A program made the position numbers and the translations under genes. Of a DNA stretch of 64,000 bases, positions 21,468 through 30,565 are shown one piece after another; position 1 is the first letter of the stretch; each line of letters opens with the position of its first letter. The DNA is from Tethya wilhelma (taxonomy: Eukaryota > Porifera > Demospongiae > Tethyida > Tethyidae), in the NCBI GenBank assembly GCA_964030475.1, contig CAXIPT010000003.1, positions 3,346,901 to 3,410,900 on the forward strand. The letters run 5' to 3'. The notes under the pieces were generated by a model. That model worked only from the letters and a program-made list of their open reading frames with translations, was not told the origin of the DNA and searched no databases.

Positions 21468-24023
21468 ATGGCTCAATGGCGTAGTTGCAGGAGATACAGA
21501 CTGACCAGAAAAAAGCAGAAACAGCTACTTTATGGTATTCTAGTACTCTTTGTGGTCATTTTGGTGTATTTTCACACTACAAACAATTACTACACTCAAG
21601 AACCATCACTGTCCAAGCATCATACACACTCACCTCTAGTAAATTCTAAGTTACGGTCTAATTCTGCTAAGAACTGGAATAGTTGGGATTTTTTCAAGTC
21701 ATTTTCAAATTATGGTGATAAGACGCATAATACTCAGTTCACTCCAGTGCCCTCCGTGGACTGTCAGAGTAAACCTCAGTCTGGTCTTCCATTCTGTGAT
21801 TCCTCTCTCCCACCATTGGAGAGAGCAAAGGATCTTGTATCAAGACTAACTACTAGTGAAAAGATTGCTCAGACATCTTCCATTGCACCTGCAATACCAA
21901 GGCTGGGTATCAATGCTTACAACTGGAGGTCAAATTGTTTACATGGGTGGTCTAAATCTGGCGGCCATTGGACTAGTGACTTGAAGTGGACAGTGTTCCC
22001 AGCACCCATTGGTCTCGGAGCAACATTCAATGTGGACCTCATTTACAAAGTTGGACAGGTGACAGCTGATGAAGGTAGAGCTCTGCACAATGTCATGATG
22101 GCTGACAACAATGGATCGAGCACTGAAGCTGCTGGACTGAACTGTTTCTCTCCCAACGTCAATCTCTTTCGTGATCCTCGCTGGGGAAGAGGTCAAGAAA
22201 CATTTGGGGAGGACCCTTATCTCATATCGCTAATTGGTGATGCATACACACGAGGTCTACAAGAAGGAGAGGATCCCAAGTACCTGAAGGTGGCTGCTTG
22301 TGCTAAACACTACGTTGTTCACAGCGGGCCTGAAGAAATAAGGAGTAATTTTTCAGCAAATGTGAGTCTTCATGATCTGTACGACACATATCTTCCTGCT
22401 TTCAAAACTCAAATATTAGCATCCAAAGTTGCCCAAATTATGCCAGCTCTGAGTGGAGTAAGGTGCAAAAAGCAACCAGATGGTGCTCCTGATGCTGCAA
22501 ATGCTTTTCTACTAAAGTCGATTTTACGGGAACAATTCGGAGCAGCCAACATTTCAATTGTATCTGACAATGCTGGAGTGCGGGCAGTTTATTTTTCCCA
22601 TCATTATGTATCAAGTGAAGAGCTAGCTGCAGCCGTTTGTATGAATGCCACGACAGATTTGGATTTAGGACCTTATAAAATATATCCTGACTATCTTCAG
22701 AGTGCCTTGAACAACAGCGAAGTAAGCATTGATGCAATCAATGACGCTGTCGTGAGGAATTTCTACCTTCGAATGAGAGTAGGTGACTTTGATCCTCCCT
22801 CCATGGTCTCCTACCAGAAGATAGACAAGAGCCATCTTGATACTACAGACAACCAGGCACTAAACCTTCAAGCAGCCAGAGAATCAATTGTTCTCCTCAA
22901 GAACCTAATGAACCAACTTCCACTTCATGTTGATGCTATTCGCCAGCTGGCTGTGGTAGGTCCAAATGCTAATTCTCGCCATGCTCTCCTCTCAAACTAT
23001 GAAGGCATTGCTTTTCGTGTCGTGAGTGTTCTTCATGGAATAGTAGAAGCTGTCTCTGGGTCCCCGGTAGTAGTCAACTATGAGCCTGGATGTGAAACAG
23101 TCAAATGCAGTGACACGTCAAACTTCCCCAAAGCATTGGAGATCGTTCATTCTGCTGATTATGTGGTCGTGGTAATGGGGCTTGATGAAACTGTTGAAGG
23201 AGAGATGCAAGACCGTGCCCCGTCCAGCTGTGAAGGAGATCCTGTTGATATTCTGGGTCTACCTGGCTGCCAGTCCAGGCTAGTGGAGGAAGTGATGGCC
23301 CTCAACTCACGAGTAATCCTGGTTCTAGTCAATGGTGCACCTTTGAGCATCCCACAGCTCTATAGCAGCAGGCCGATCATTGGCATCATCGAGGCCTTCT
23401 ATCCCGGCGCTCAGGGAGGGAGAGCGGTCGCTGATGTGCTGTTTGGAAAGTATAACCCCGGTGGTCGAATGCCGGTCACTGTCGTTGACTCAAGCACTGA
23501 ACTTCCTCCGTTCGAGGACTACGATATGACGACACATCCTGGGAGGACGTATCGCTACTACAGCGGTGTTCCTCTTGTATCCTTTGGTTTTGGGTTGTCG
23601 TACACTTCCTTTGAGTACTCCACACTGCTTGTCTCCCCCAAGAGAGCCGAGGTCTGTGAGTCGGTAAGGGTCTCCTTCACTGTTCAAAATATCGGGGACA
23701 TAGCAGGAGATGAAGTCATACAGGTGTACGTTGAGCCACCAAAGATTACAGACAAAACTTTCTTCCCACAAGTGCAATTATTAGCTTTTGAGCGAGTTCA
23801 CATCAAACCCTCCTTGGTGCACATGGCCAGTTTCAAGTTGGATCCCTACCTCTTGTCGCTGGTCGACATGGATGGAGACCGGTTTGTGTTTCCTGGAGCC
23901 TACACTGTCGTCGTTGGCAACCAGCCTGGTGAAGAGGCTCAGACGGAAGTGTTTAGCATACAGGGGAATTCCCCTGTTCCTATTCGTATGTGTGCTTCAT
24001 CACCTCAGTGTATTTTATGCTAG
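21468..24023 (+). CDS. GH3 family beta-xylosidase-like glycosidase A, membrane-anchored
   Basis: Single-exon, 851 codons. A basic N-tail and hydrophobic residues 20-35 (LLYGILVLFVVILVYF) predict a type II signal anchor. The GH3 N-domain has GLNCFSPNVNLFRDPRWGRG, GEDPYLIS and AKHYVVHSGPE, the pattern of plant-type beta-xylosidase/arabinofuranosidase GH3 proteins. The nucleophile region is VSDNAG with Asp at residue 367. The C-domain has VVMGLDETVEGEMQDR (the ExE..DR loop, probably with the acid/base Glu), LVNGAPLSIPQLY and VLFGKYNPGGRMP. A fibronectin-III-like tail (NIGDIAGDEVIQVYV) closes it. Predicted to remove beta-linked pentose or glucose from glycans on the cell-surface or Golgi lumen side; the real substrate is unknown. 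A poly(A) signal AATAAA lies at 24115. Residues up to DTTDNQA are almost identical to GH3 B, while the C-domain is distinct. Confidence 0.9.
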   Translation: MAQWRSCRRYRLTRKKQKQLLYGILVLFVVILVYFHTTNNYYTQEPSLSKHHTHSPLVNSKLRSNSAKNWNSWDFFKSFSNYGDKTHNTQFTPVPSVDCQSKPQSGLPFCDSSLPPLERAKDLVSRLTTSEKIAQTSSIAPAIPRLGINAYNWRSNCLHGWSKSGGHWTSDLKWTVFPAPIGLGATFNVDLIYKVGQVTADEGRALHNVMMADNNGSSTEAAGLNCFSPNVNLFRDPRWGRGQETFGEDPYLISLIGDAYTRGLQEGEDPKYLKVAACAKHYVVHSGPEEIRSNFSANVSLHDLYDTYLPAFKTQILASKVAQIMPALSGVRCKKQPDGAPDAANAFLLKSILREQFGAANISIVSDNAGVRAVYFSHHYVSSEELAAAVCMNATTDLDLGPYKIYPDYLQSALNNSEVSIDAINDAVVRNFYLRMRVGDFDPPSMVSYQKIDKSHLDTTDNQALNLQAARESIVLLKNLMNQLPLHVDAIRQLAVVGPNANSRHALLSNYEGIAFRVVSVLHGIVEAVSGSPVVVNYEPGCETVKCSDTSNFPKALEIVHSADYVVVVMGLDETVEGEMQDRAPSSCEGDPVDILGLPGCQSRLVEEVMALNSRVILVLVNGAPLSIPQLYSSRPIIGIIEAFYPGAQGGRAVADVLFGKYNPGGRMPVTVVDSSTELPPFEDYDMTTHPGRTYRYYSGVPLVSFGFGLSYTSFEYSTLLVSPKRAEVCESVRVSFTVQNIGDIAGDEVIQVYVEPPKITDKTFFPQVQLLAFERVHIKPSLVHMASFKLDPYLLSLVDMDGDRFVFPGAYTVVVGNQPGEEAQTEVFSIQGNSPVPIRMCASSPQCILC

Positions 24024-24148
24024 TATTATAAATGCTATAATTCATTGTATGCCGGCTTTATTAAGTTTTATTAGTTTTAATTTCATGATAAACATCTTAA
24101 CACAACACCAACCCAATAAAAATTCAAGTTAATGTTAGCAGACCGCAA

Positions 24149-25284
24149 TCACTCCTTGCAGCCAAAGCATGTAGAAGAAGACTTGCAACTGTCAAAACTC
24201 ACAGGGCTGCTGCCACTGATAGTAAATTTAGCAGTTTGTTTAGGATCAATGTAGCTGTCCACCATCACGGTATACTCTCCAGGATAGATGTAGTTTTCAC
24301 CGTCTTCATTCACCAATGACAGCTGGTAAGGGTTCAGTGTGAAGCTTGCCTTGTTCTCTTCAGATGGCTTGATGTTCACACGCTGAAAAGAAAGAAGCTC
24401 CACATTAGGAAAGATAGAAGTGTCTTTCATCTTTGGTGGCTGGACAAAAATCAAGATGACCTCATCTCCAGCCATTTTGCCAATATTCTTCACTGACACG
24501 GACACCTCCACTGAGCTACAGGGGTCAACAGAGGTCGGAGAGACTGTGAATTCAGTGTACTCAAACTCTGTGAAGGAGAGACCAAAGCCAAAGGGTATCA
24601 GTGGTTTGTTCTTGTAGTACTTGTACGTTCTACCAGGAGATGTGGACATGGTGTAGTCTTCATCTGGTGGAAGTTCATCAGCAGAGGACACAGTTGTGAT
24701 GGGCATTCGACCAGCTGGGTTGTAGTTGCCAAAGAGAACGTCAGCTACAGCAGCTCCCCCCAGAGCTCCAGGATAGAATGCTTCAATGATCCCAACCACT
24801 CCATCATTGCTGAACAGCTCAGGCTCACTTATTGGACCTCCATTGATCAGGACAAGAATCACTTTTTTGTTAGCGGAAAGAACTTGTTGAACAAGCTCAG
24901 CCTGACAGCCTGGTAATGCGAGTCGATCAGGAGTTTTCCCCTGACAGGAAGTCCCTCCGCGATCATGACCTTCTCCTTCGACACTGCCATCCAAACCTAT
25001 CACCATAATCACATAATCTGCTGACTTGACAATCTCTAGAGCATCTGCAAAATGTGTGGTGTCCTCACACTTCACATTGCTACATCCTGTAGAGTAGTCG
25101 ACAGTGATACCCGATTTATTGGCTACCATTTGTATTCCTTCCAAGACAGAATTAATTACAGAAGGGACTCCCTCGTAATTGGAAAGAAGAACACCTTCAG
25201 CATTAGCATTTGGTCCAATGACTGCCAAGTGTTTGATGCTGCTCAGCTGTAAGGGAAGAGCTCCTTTGGTATTTTTGAGGAGAA
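24149..25284 (-). pseudogene. Truncated GH3 copy D (C-terminal half only)
   Basis: Open from LLKNTKGALPLQLSSIKHLA to the CFGCKE stop, matching the C-domain and fibronectin-like tail of GH3 B and C, with a distinct segment after GPNAN (AEGVLLSNYEG). It ends abruptly at an N (25285), immediately followed by the last codons of GH3 B. Either a 5'-truncated duplicate or a complete gene whose front half was lost at an assembly join. The ExE..DR loop is intact (VEGEGHDR) but the nucleophile domain is absent. It converges on GH3 A with 125 bp between stops. Confidence 0.75.
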
Positions 25285-25285
25285 N
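25285..25285. other. Ambiguous base at a repeat boundary, possible assembly join
   Basis: Single N exactly where copy D breaks off and the GH3 B 3' end begins; the sequence on its right repeats 24148 onward. Other single Ns are at 51377 and 61946, both next to microsatellites. Confidence 0.8.
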
Positions 25286-25286
25286 A

Positions 25287-27770
25287 TCACTCCTTGCAGC
25301 CAAAGCATGTAGAAGAAGACTTGCAACTGTCAAAACTCACAGGGCTGCTGCCACTGATAGTAAATTTAGCAGTTTGTTTAGGATCAATGTAGCTGTCCAC
25401 CATCACGGTATACTCTCCAGGATAGATGTAGTTTTCACCGTCTTCATTCACCAATGACAGCTGGTAAGGGTTCAGTGTGAAGCTTGCCTTGTTCTCTTCA
25501 GATGGCTTGATGTTCACACGCTGAAAAGAAAGAAGCTCCACATTAGGAAAGATAGAAGTGTCTTTCATCTTTGGTGGCTGGACAAAAATCAAGATGACCT
25601 CATCTCCAGCCATTTTGCCAATATTCTTCACTGACACGGACACCTCCACTGAGCTACAGGGGTCAACAGAGGTCGGAGAGACTGTGAATTCAGTGTACTC
25701 AAACTCTGTGTAGGAGAGACCAAAGCCAAACGGTATCAGTGGTTTGTTCTTGTAGTACTTGTACGTTCTACCAGGAGATGTAGACATGTTGTAGTCCTCA
25801 TCTGGTGGGAGTTCATCAACAGAGGAGACAGTTGTGATGGGCATTCGACCAGCTGGGTTGTAGTTGCCAAAGAGAACATCAGCTACAGCAGTTCCCCCCA
25901 GAGCTCCAGGATAGAATGCCTCAATGATCCCAACCACTCCATCATTGCTGAACAGCTCCGGCTCACTTATTGGACCACCATTGATCAAGACAAGAATCAC
26001 TTTTTTGTTAGTGAAAAGAACTTGTTGAACAAGCTCAGCCTGACAGCCTGGTAATGCGAGTCTAGCACGAGTTTTCCCCTGACATGAAGTGTTTCCACGA
26101 TCATGTGCTTCTCCTTCAACACTGCCATCCAAACCCATCACCATAATGACGTAATCTGCTGACCCGACAATCTTTAGAGCATCTGCAAATTTAGAAGTTT
26201 CTTGGCATTTTACATCACTACATCCAACTGAGTAGTCGATAGTGATGTCTGGTTTATTGGCTACCATTTGTATTCCTTCCAATACTGAGTTAGTTATTGA
26301 AGGGACCCCCACGTAATTGGAAAGAATAACACTAGTAGAATTGGCATTTGGTCCAATGACTGCCAAGTGTTTGATGCTGCTCAGTTGTAAGGGAAGAGCT
26401 CCTTTGGTATTTTTGAGGAGAACGATCGATTCTCTGGCTGTTTGAAAGTTATATGCCTGGTTGTCTGTAGTATCAAGATGGCTCTTGTCTATCTTCTGGT
26501 AGGAGACCATGGAGGGAGGATCAAAGTCACCTACTCTCATTCGAAGGTAGAAATTCCTCACGACAGCGTCATTGATTGCATCAATGCTTACTTCGCTGTT
26601 GTTCAAGGCACTCTGAAGATAGTCAGGATATATTTTATAAGGTCCTAAATCCAAATCTGTCGTGGCATTCATACAAACGGCTGCAGCTAGCTCTTCACTT
26701 GATACATAATGATGGGAAAAATAAACTGCCCGCACTCCAGCATTGTCAGATACAATTGAAATGTTGGCTGCTCCGAATTGTTCCCGTAAAATCGACTTTA
26801 GTAGAAAAGCATTTGCAGCATCAGGAGCACCATCTGGTTGCTTTTTGCACCTTACTCCACTCAGAGCTGGCATAATTTGGGCAACTTTGGATGCTAATAT
26901 TTGAGTTTTGAAAGCAGGAAGATATGTGTCGTACAGATCATGAAGACTCACATTTGCTGAAAAATTACTCCTTATTTCTTCAGGCCCGCTGTGAACAACG
27001 TAGTGTTTAGCACAAGCAGCCACCTTCAGGTACTTGGGATCCTCTCCTTCTTGTAGACCTCGTGTGTATGCATCACCAATTAGCGATATAAGATAAGGGT
27101 CCTCCCCAAATGTTTCTTGACCTCTTCCCCAGCGAGGATCACGAAAGAGATTGACGTTGGGAGAGAAACAGTTCAGTCCAGCAGCTTCAGTGCTCGATCC
27201 ATTGTTGTCAGCCATCATGACATTGTGCAGAGCTCTACCTTCATCAGCTGTCACCTGTCCAACTTTGTAAATGAGGTCCACATTGAATGTTGCTCCGAGA
27301 CCAATGGGTGCTGGGAACACTGTCCACTTCAAGTCACTAGTCCAATGGCCGCCAGATTTAGACCACCCATGTAAACAATTTGACCTCCAGTTGTAAGCAT
27401 TGATACCCAGCCTTGGTATTGCAGGTGCAATGGAAGATGTCTGAGCAATCTTTTCACTAGTAGTTAGTCTTGATACAAGATCCTTTGCTCTCTCCAATGG
27501 TGTGAGAGAGGAGTCACAGAATGGAAGACCAGACTGAGGTTTACTCTGACAGTCCACAGAGGGCACTGGAGTGAACTGAGCATGAGACTTGAATAAATTC
27601 TGACTTCTTGCTGTTTTTAGATTGTGTCTTGGCTGATCATCATGTGACAACTTTCTCCCTGAAGCATCAGTGAGGAGGGAGAGCAGTATGAGCAGAGCAA
27701 GTGTGACCCCAACTAGCCACTGCCTCTGTTTATAAATGTCTGAAAGCAGGCAGGAAATCCACTCAGCCAT
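25287..27770 (-). CDS. GH3 family beta-xylosidase-like glycosidase B, membrane-anchored
   Basis: Single-exon gene. I start it at MAEWIS (27770), which aligns with MAQWRS of GH3 A, rather than at an upstream in-frame Met at 27812. Signal anchor WLVGVTLALLILLSLL near residues 18-33. The catalytic layout matches GH3 A: PRWGRGQETFGEDP, AKHYVVHSGPE, VSDNAGVRAVY, then VMGLDGSVEGEAHDR and a fibronectin-III-like end. The N-terminal GH3 domain is almost base-for-base that of GH3 A although it lies on the opposite strand. The C-terminal half instead matches GH3 C and truncated copy D, so the gene is a mosaic. No introns, unlike the flanking Drosha and collagens. Confidence 0.9.
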   Translation of the reverse strand: MAEWISCLLSDIYKQRQWLVGVTLALLILLSLLTDASGRKLSHDDQPRHNLKTARSQNLFKSHAQFTPVPSVDCQSKPQSGLPFCDSSLTPLERAKDLVSRLTTSEKIAQTSSIAPAIPRLGINAYNWRSNCLHGWSKSGGHWTSDLKWTVFPAPIGLGATFNVDLIYKVGQVTADEGRALHNVMMADNNGSSTEAAGLNCFSPNVNLFRDPRWGRGQETFGEDPYLISLIGDAYTRGLQEGEDPKYLKVAACAKHYVVHSGPEEIRSNFSANVSLHDLYDTYLPAFKTQILASKVAQIMPALSGVRCKKQPDGAPDAANAFLLKSILREQFGAANISIVSDNAGVRAVYFSHHYVSSEELAAAVCMNATTDLDLGPYKIYPDYLQSALNNSEVSIDAINDAVVRNFYLRMRVGDFDPPSMVSYQKIDKSHLDTTDNQAYNFQTARESIVLLKNTKGALPLQLSSIKHLAVIGPNANSTSVILSNYVGVPSITNSVLEGIQMVANKPDITIDYSVGCSDVKCQETSKFADALKIVGSADYVIMVMGLDGSVEGEAHDRGNTSCQGKTRARLALPGCQAELVQQVLFTNKKVILVLINGGPISEPELFSNDGVVGIIEAFYPGALGGTAVADVLFGNYNPAGRMPITTVSSVDELPPDEDYNMSTSPGRTYKYYKNKPLIPFGFGLSYTEFEYTEFTVSPTSVDPCSSVEVSVSVKNIGKMAGDEVILIFVQPPKMKDTSIFPNVELLSFQRVNIKPSEENKASFTLNPYQLSLVNEDGENYIYPGEYTVMVDSYIDPKQTAKFTISGSSPVSFDSCKSSSTCFGCKE

Positions 27771-27919
27771 TTTTTCCTTATAGTTGCTGAATGGTCTGGA
27801 ATGGGTCATCATATTAGCATATCAATAACTGTTGCATGCATGCTACTTTGACAAACCACTACAGTGTGGTGGCAAACTGACTACAACTATAGATGTTTTT
27901 ATTATAATGATGACAAAAC

Positions 27920-30481
27920 TTAATCTTTAAAGGAAAAACACTTAGGAGATGATTTGCAACTGCCAAAACTCACAGGGCTACTGCCACTGATAGTAAACTT
28001 GTGGGTGTGTTTAGGATCAATGTAGTGGTCCACCATCACGGTATACTCTCCAGGATAGATGTAGTTTTCACCGTCTTCATTCACCAATGACAGCTGGTAA
28101 GGGTTCAGTGTGAAGCTTGCCTTCTTCTCTTCAGATGGCTTGATGTTCACACGCTGAAAAGAAAGTAGCTCCACATTAGGAAAGATAGAAGTGTCTTTCA
28201 TCTTTGGTGGCTGGACAAAAATCAAGATGACCTCATCTCCAGCCATTTTGCCGACATTTCTCACCAATACGGACACCTCCACTGAGCTACAGGGGTCAAC
28301 AGAGGTCGGAGAGACTGTGAATTCAGTGTACTCAAACTCTGTGAAGGAGAGACCAAAGCCAAACGGTATCAGTGGTTTGTTCTTGTAGTACTTGTACGTT
28401 CTACCAGGAGATGTGGACATGGTGTAGTCTTCATCTGGTGGGAGTTCATCAACAGAGGACACAGTTGTGATGGGCATTCGACCAGCTGGGTTGTAGTTGC
28501 CAAAGAGAACGTCAGCTACAGCAGTTCCCCCCAGAGCTCCAGGATAGAATGCTTCAATGATCCCAACCACTCCATCATTGCTGAACAGCTCAGGCTCACT
28601 TATTGGACCTCCATTGATCAGGACAAGAATCACTTTTTTGTTAGCAGAAAGAACTTGTTGAACAAGCTCAGCCTGACAGCCTGGTAATGCGAGTCTATCA
28701 GGAGTTTTATCCCGACATGAAGTCTGAAGTCTGTCATGACTCTCTCCTTCAACTGTGTGATCTAATCCCATCACCATAATCACATAATCTGCTGATGTGA
28801 CTTTGTTTAGAGCATTTTTGAATTTATCTGTGTCTTGGCACTTCACATATCTACATCCTTTAGCATAGTCAACAGTAATGTTTGATCCATTTGTGATTTG
28901 CTGTATCCCTTCCAAGACAGAGTTAATTTTGGAAGGGATTCCCTCGTAATTGGAAAGAAGAATATTTTTAGCATTTGCATTTGGTCCAATGACTGCCAAG
29001 TGTTTGATGCTGCTCAGCTGTAAGGGAAGAGCTCCTTTGGTATTTTTGAGGAGAACGATCGATTCTCTGGCTGCTTGAAGGTTTAGTGCCTGGTTGTCTG
29101 TAGTATCAAGATGGCTCTTGTCTATCTTCTGGTAGGAGACCATGGAGGGAGGATCAAAGTCACCTACTCTCATTCTAAGGTAGAAATTCCTCACCATAGC
29201 ATCGTTTATTGTTTTAATGTCCACTGCTTTCATATCCAGTGCACTCTGAAGGTATTTTGGATAAATATCGTCATGTCCTAAATCCAGGTCTGTCGTGGCA
29301 TTCATACAAACAGCTGCAGCCAGTGCTTTGCTTGAAACAAATTTGTGATCTGAATAAACTGCTACCACAGCACCATTGTCCGATACAACTGAAATGTTAG
29401 CAGCTCCAAATTTTTTTCGTAAAACAGTTTTGAGAAGATAAGGATTAGCTGCATCGGGAGCCCCATCCTGCTGATGCTTGCACCTTAACCCACTGTAAGC
29501 AGGCATTATTTGTGCTACCTTAGAAGCTAAAACCTGTGTTTTAAAAGCAGGCATGTATGTGTCAAACAGATCATGTAGATTTACGCTGGCAGTAAACTTC
29601 AACCTTATTTGTTCAGGCCCGCTGTGAACAACGTAGTGTTTAGCACAAGCAGCCACCTTCAGGTACTTGGGATCCTCTCCTTCTTGTAGACCTCGTGTGT
29701 ATGCATCACCAATTAGCGATATGAGATAAGGGTCCTCCCCAAATGTTTCTTGACCTCTTCCCCAGCGAGGATCACGGAAGAGATTGACATTGGGAGAGAA
29801 ACAGTTCAGTCCAGCAGCTTCAGTGCTCGATCCATTGTTGTTAGCCATCATGACATTGTGCAGAGCTCTACCTTCATCAGCTGTCACCTGTCCAACTTTG
29901 TAAATGAGGTCCACATTGAATGTTGCTCCAAGACCAACGGGTGCTGGGAACACTGTCCACTTCAAGTCACTAGTCCAATGCCCCATAGATTTAGACCATC
30001 CATGCATACAATTTGACCTCCAGTTGTAAGCATTGATACCCAGCCTTGGTATTGCAGGTGCAATGGTAGATGTCTGAGCAATCTTTTCACTAGTAGTTAG
30101 TCTTGATACAAGATCCTTTGCTCTCTCCAATGGTGGGAGAGAGGAATCACAGAATGGAAGACCAGACTGAGGTTTACTCTGACAGTCCACAGAAGGCACT
30201 GGAGTGAACTTGCTCTGGCTATCATTTTCATTACTTCTGAACAAAGGTTTCCTCGTAGACGTCCTATGAATCTTGGCAGTGGCACAGGTAGGGGTGGTAG
30301 GTAAAGGGGAGGTGACAGTGAACTGTTTCAAAGGAGGAAGTCGGGCCGAATGTTCCTTTCTGGCTATTCTGCTAGTTGAGGTGGGTAGAAAGACGGAGAA
30401 GATTATTAAAATGAGTAGTACTAGTATGAATCCAACAATTAGCTGTTTGAATTTTAGTTTTGGTAGCCAGTTTGAAGTCAT
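27920..30481 (-). CDS. GH3 family beta-xylosidase-like glycosidase C, membrane-anchored
   Basis: Single exon, 853 codons, starting MTSNWLPKLK with an anchor IVGFILVLLILIIFSVFLP. Family motifs are as in A and B. The segment from SGPEQIR to about MKAVDIKTIND differs from A and B (nucleophile region VVSDNGAVVAVY), and so does the segment after GPNAN, whereas the C-domain and tail are nearly identical to B. Its start codon is 84 bp from that of LARGE on the other strand. Probable type II luminal or extracellular glycosidase; substrate unknown. Confidence 0.9.
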   Translation of the reverse strand: MTSNWLPKLKFKQLIVGFILVLLILIIFSVFLPTSTSRIARKEHSARLPPLKQFTVTSPLPTTPTCATAKIHRTSTRKPLFRSNENDSQSKFTPVPSVDCQSKPQSGLPFCDSSLPPLERAKDLVSRLTTSEKIAQTSTIAPAIPRLGINAYNWRSNCMHGWSKSMGHWTSDLKWTVFPAPVGLGATFNVDLIYKVGQVTADEGRALHNVMMANNNGSSTEAAGLNCFSPNVNLFRDPRWGRGQETFGEDPYLISLIGDAYTRGLQEGEDPKYLKVAACAKHYVVHSGPEQIRLKFTASVNLHDLFDTYMPAFKTQVLASKVAQIMPAYSGLRCKHQQDGAPDAANPYLLKTVLRKKFGAANISVVSDNGAVVAVYSDHKFVSSKALAAAVCMNATTDLDLGHDDIYPKYLQSALDMKAVDIKTINDAMVRNFYLRMRVGDFDPPSMVSYQKIDKSHLDTTDNQALNLQAARESIVLLKNTKGALPLQLSSIKHLAVIGPNANAKNILLSNYEGIPSKINSVLEGIQQITNGSNITVDYAKGCRYVKCQDTDKFKNALNKVTSADYVIMVMGLDHTVEGESHDRLQTSCRDKTPDRLALPGCQAELVQQVLSANKKVILVLINGGPISEPELFSNDGVVGIIEAFYPGALGGTAVADVLFGNYNPAGRMPITTVSSVDELPPDEDYTMSTSPGRTYKYYKNKPLIPFGFGLSFTEFEYTEFTVSPTSVDPCSSVEVSVLVRNVGKMAGDEVILIFVQPPKMKDTSIFPNVELLSFQRVNIKPSEEKKASFTLNPYQLSLVNEDGENYIYPGEYTVMVDHYIDPKHTHKFTISGSSPVSFGSCKSSPKCFSFKD

Positions 30482-30565
30482 TTTTTACACTCTGCTCTGA
30501 ACTAGAACTTGCGCGGTAGGTAAAGGTCGTCACGTGAGCTACGCCCACGCGCGGTTAATCAAATC
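30482..30565. promoter_or_regulatory. Compact divergent promoter between GH3 C and LARGE
   Basis: Only 84 bp separate the two start codons (141 bp if LARGE starts at the second Met, 30623). It contains GC-rich words (GCGCGGTAGG, CACGTGAGC, CCCACGCGCGG), including a CACGTG E-box core near 30530. No TATA box. The sharing of control elements is inferred from spacing. Confidence 0.6.

Noticed and set aside
21229..21504. Separate small gene upstream of GH3 A
   Set aside because: The 91-codon frame overlaps the GH3 A start, has no domain or signal peptide and lies in probable promoter DNA.
22438..22737. Antisense protein conserved at 22438 and 26576
   Set aside because: The identical 99-codon antisense frames are the shadow of the near-identical GH3 A and B sense coding sequence.
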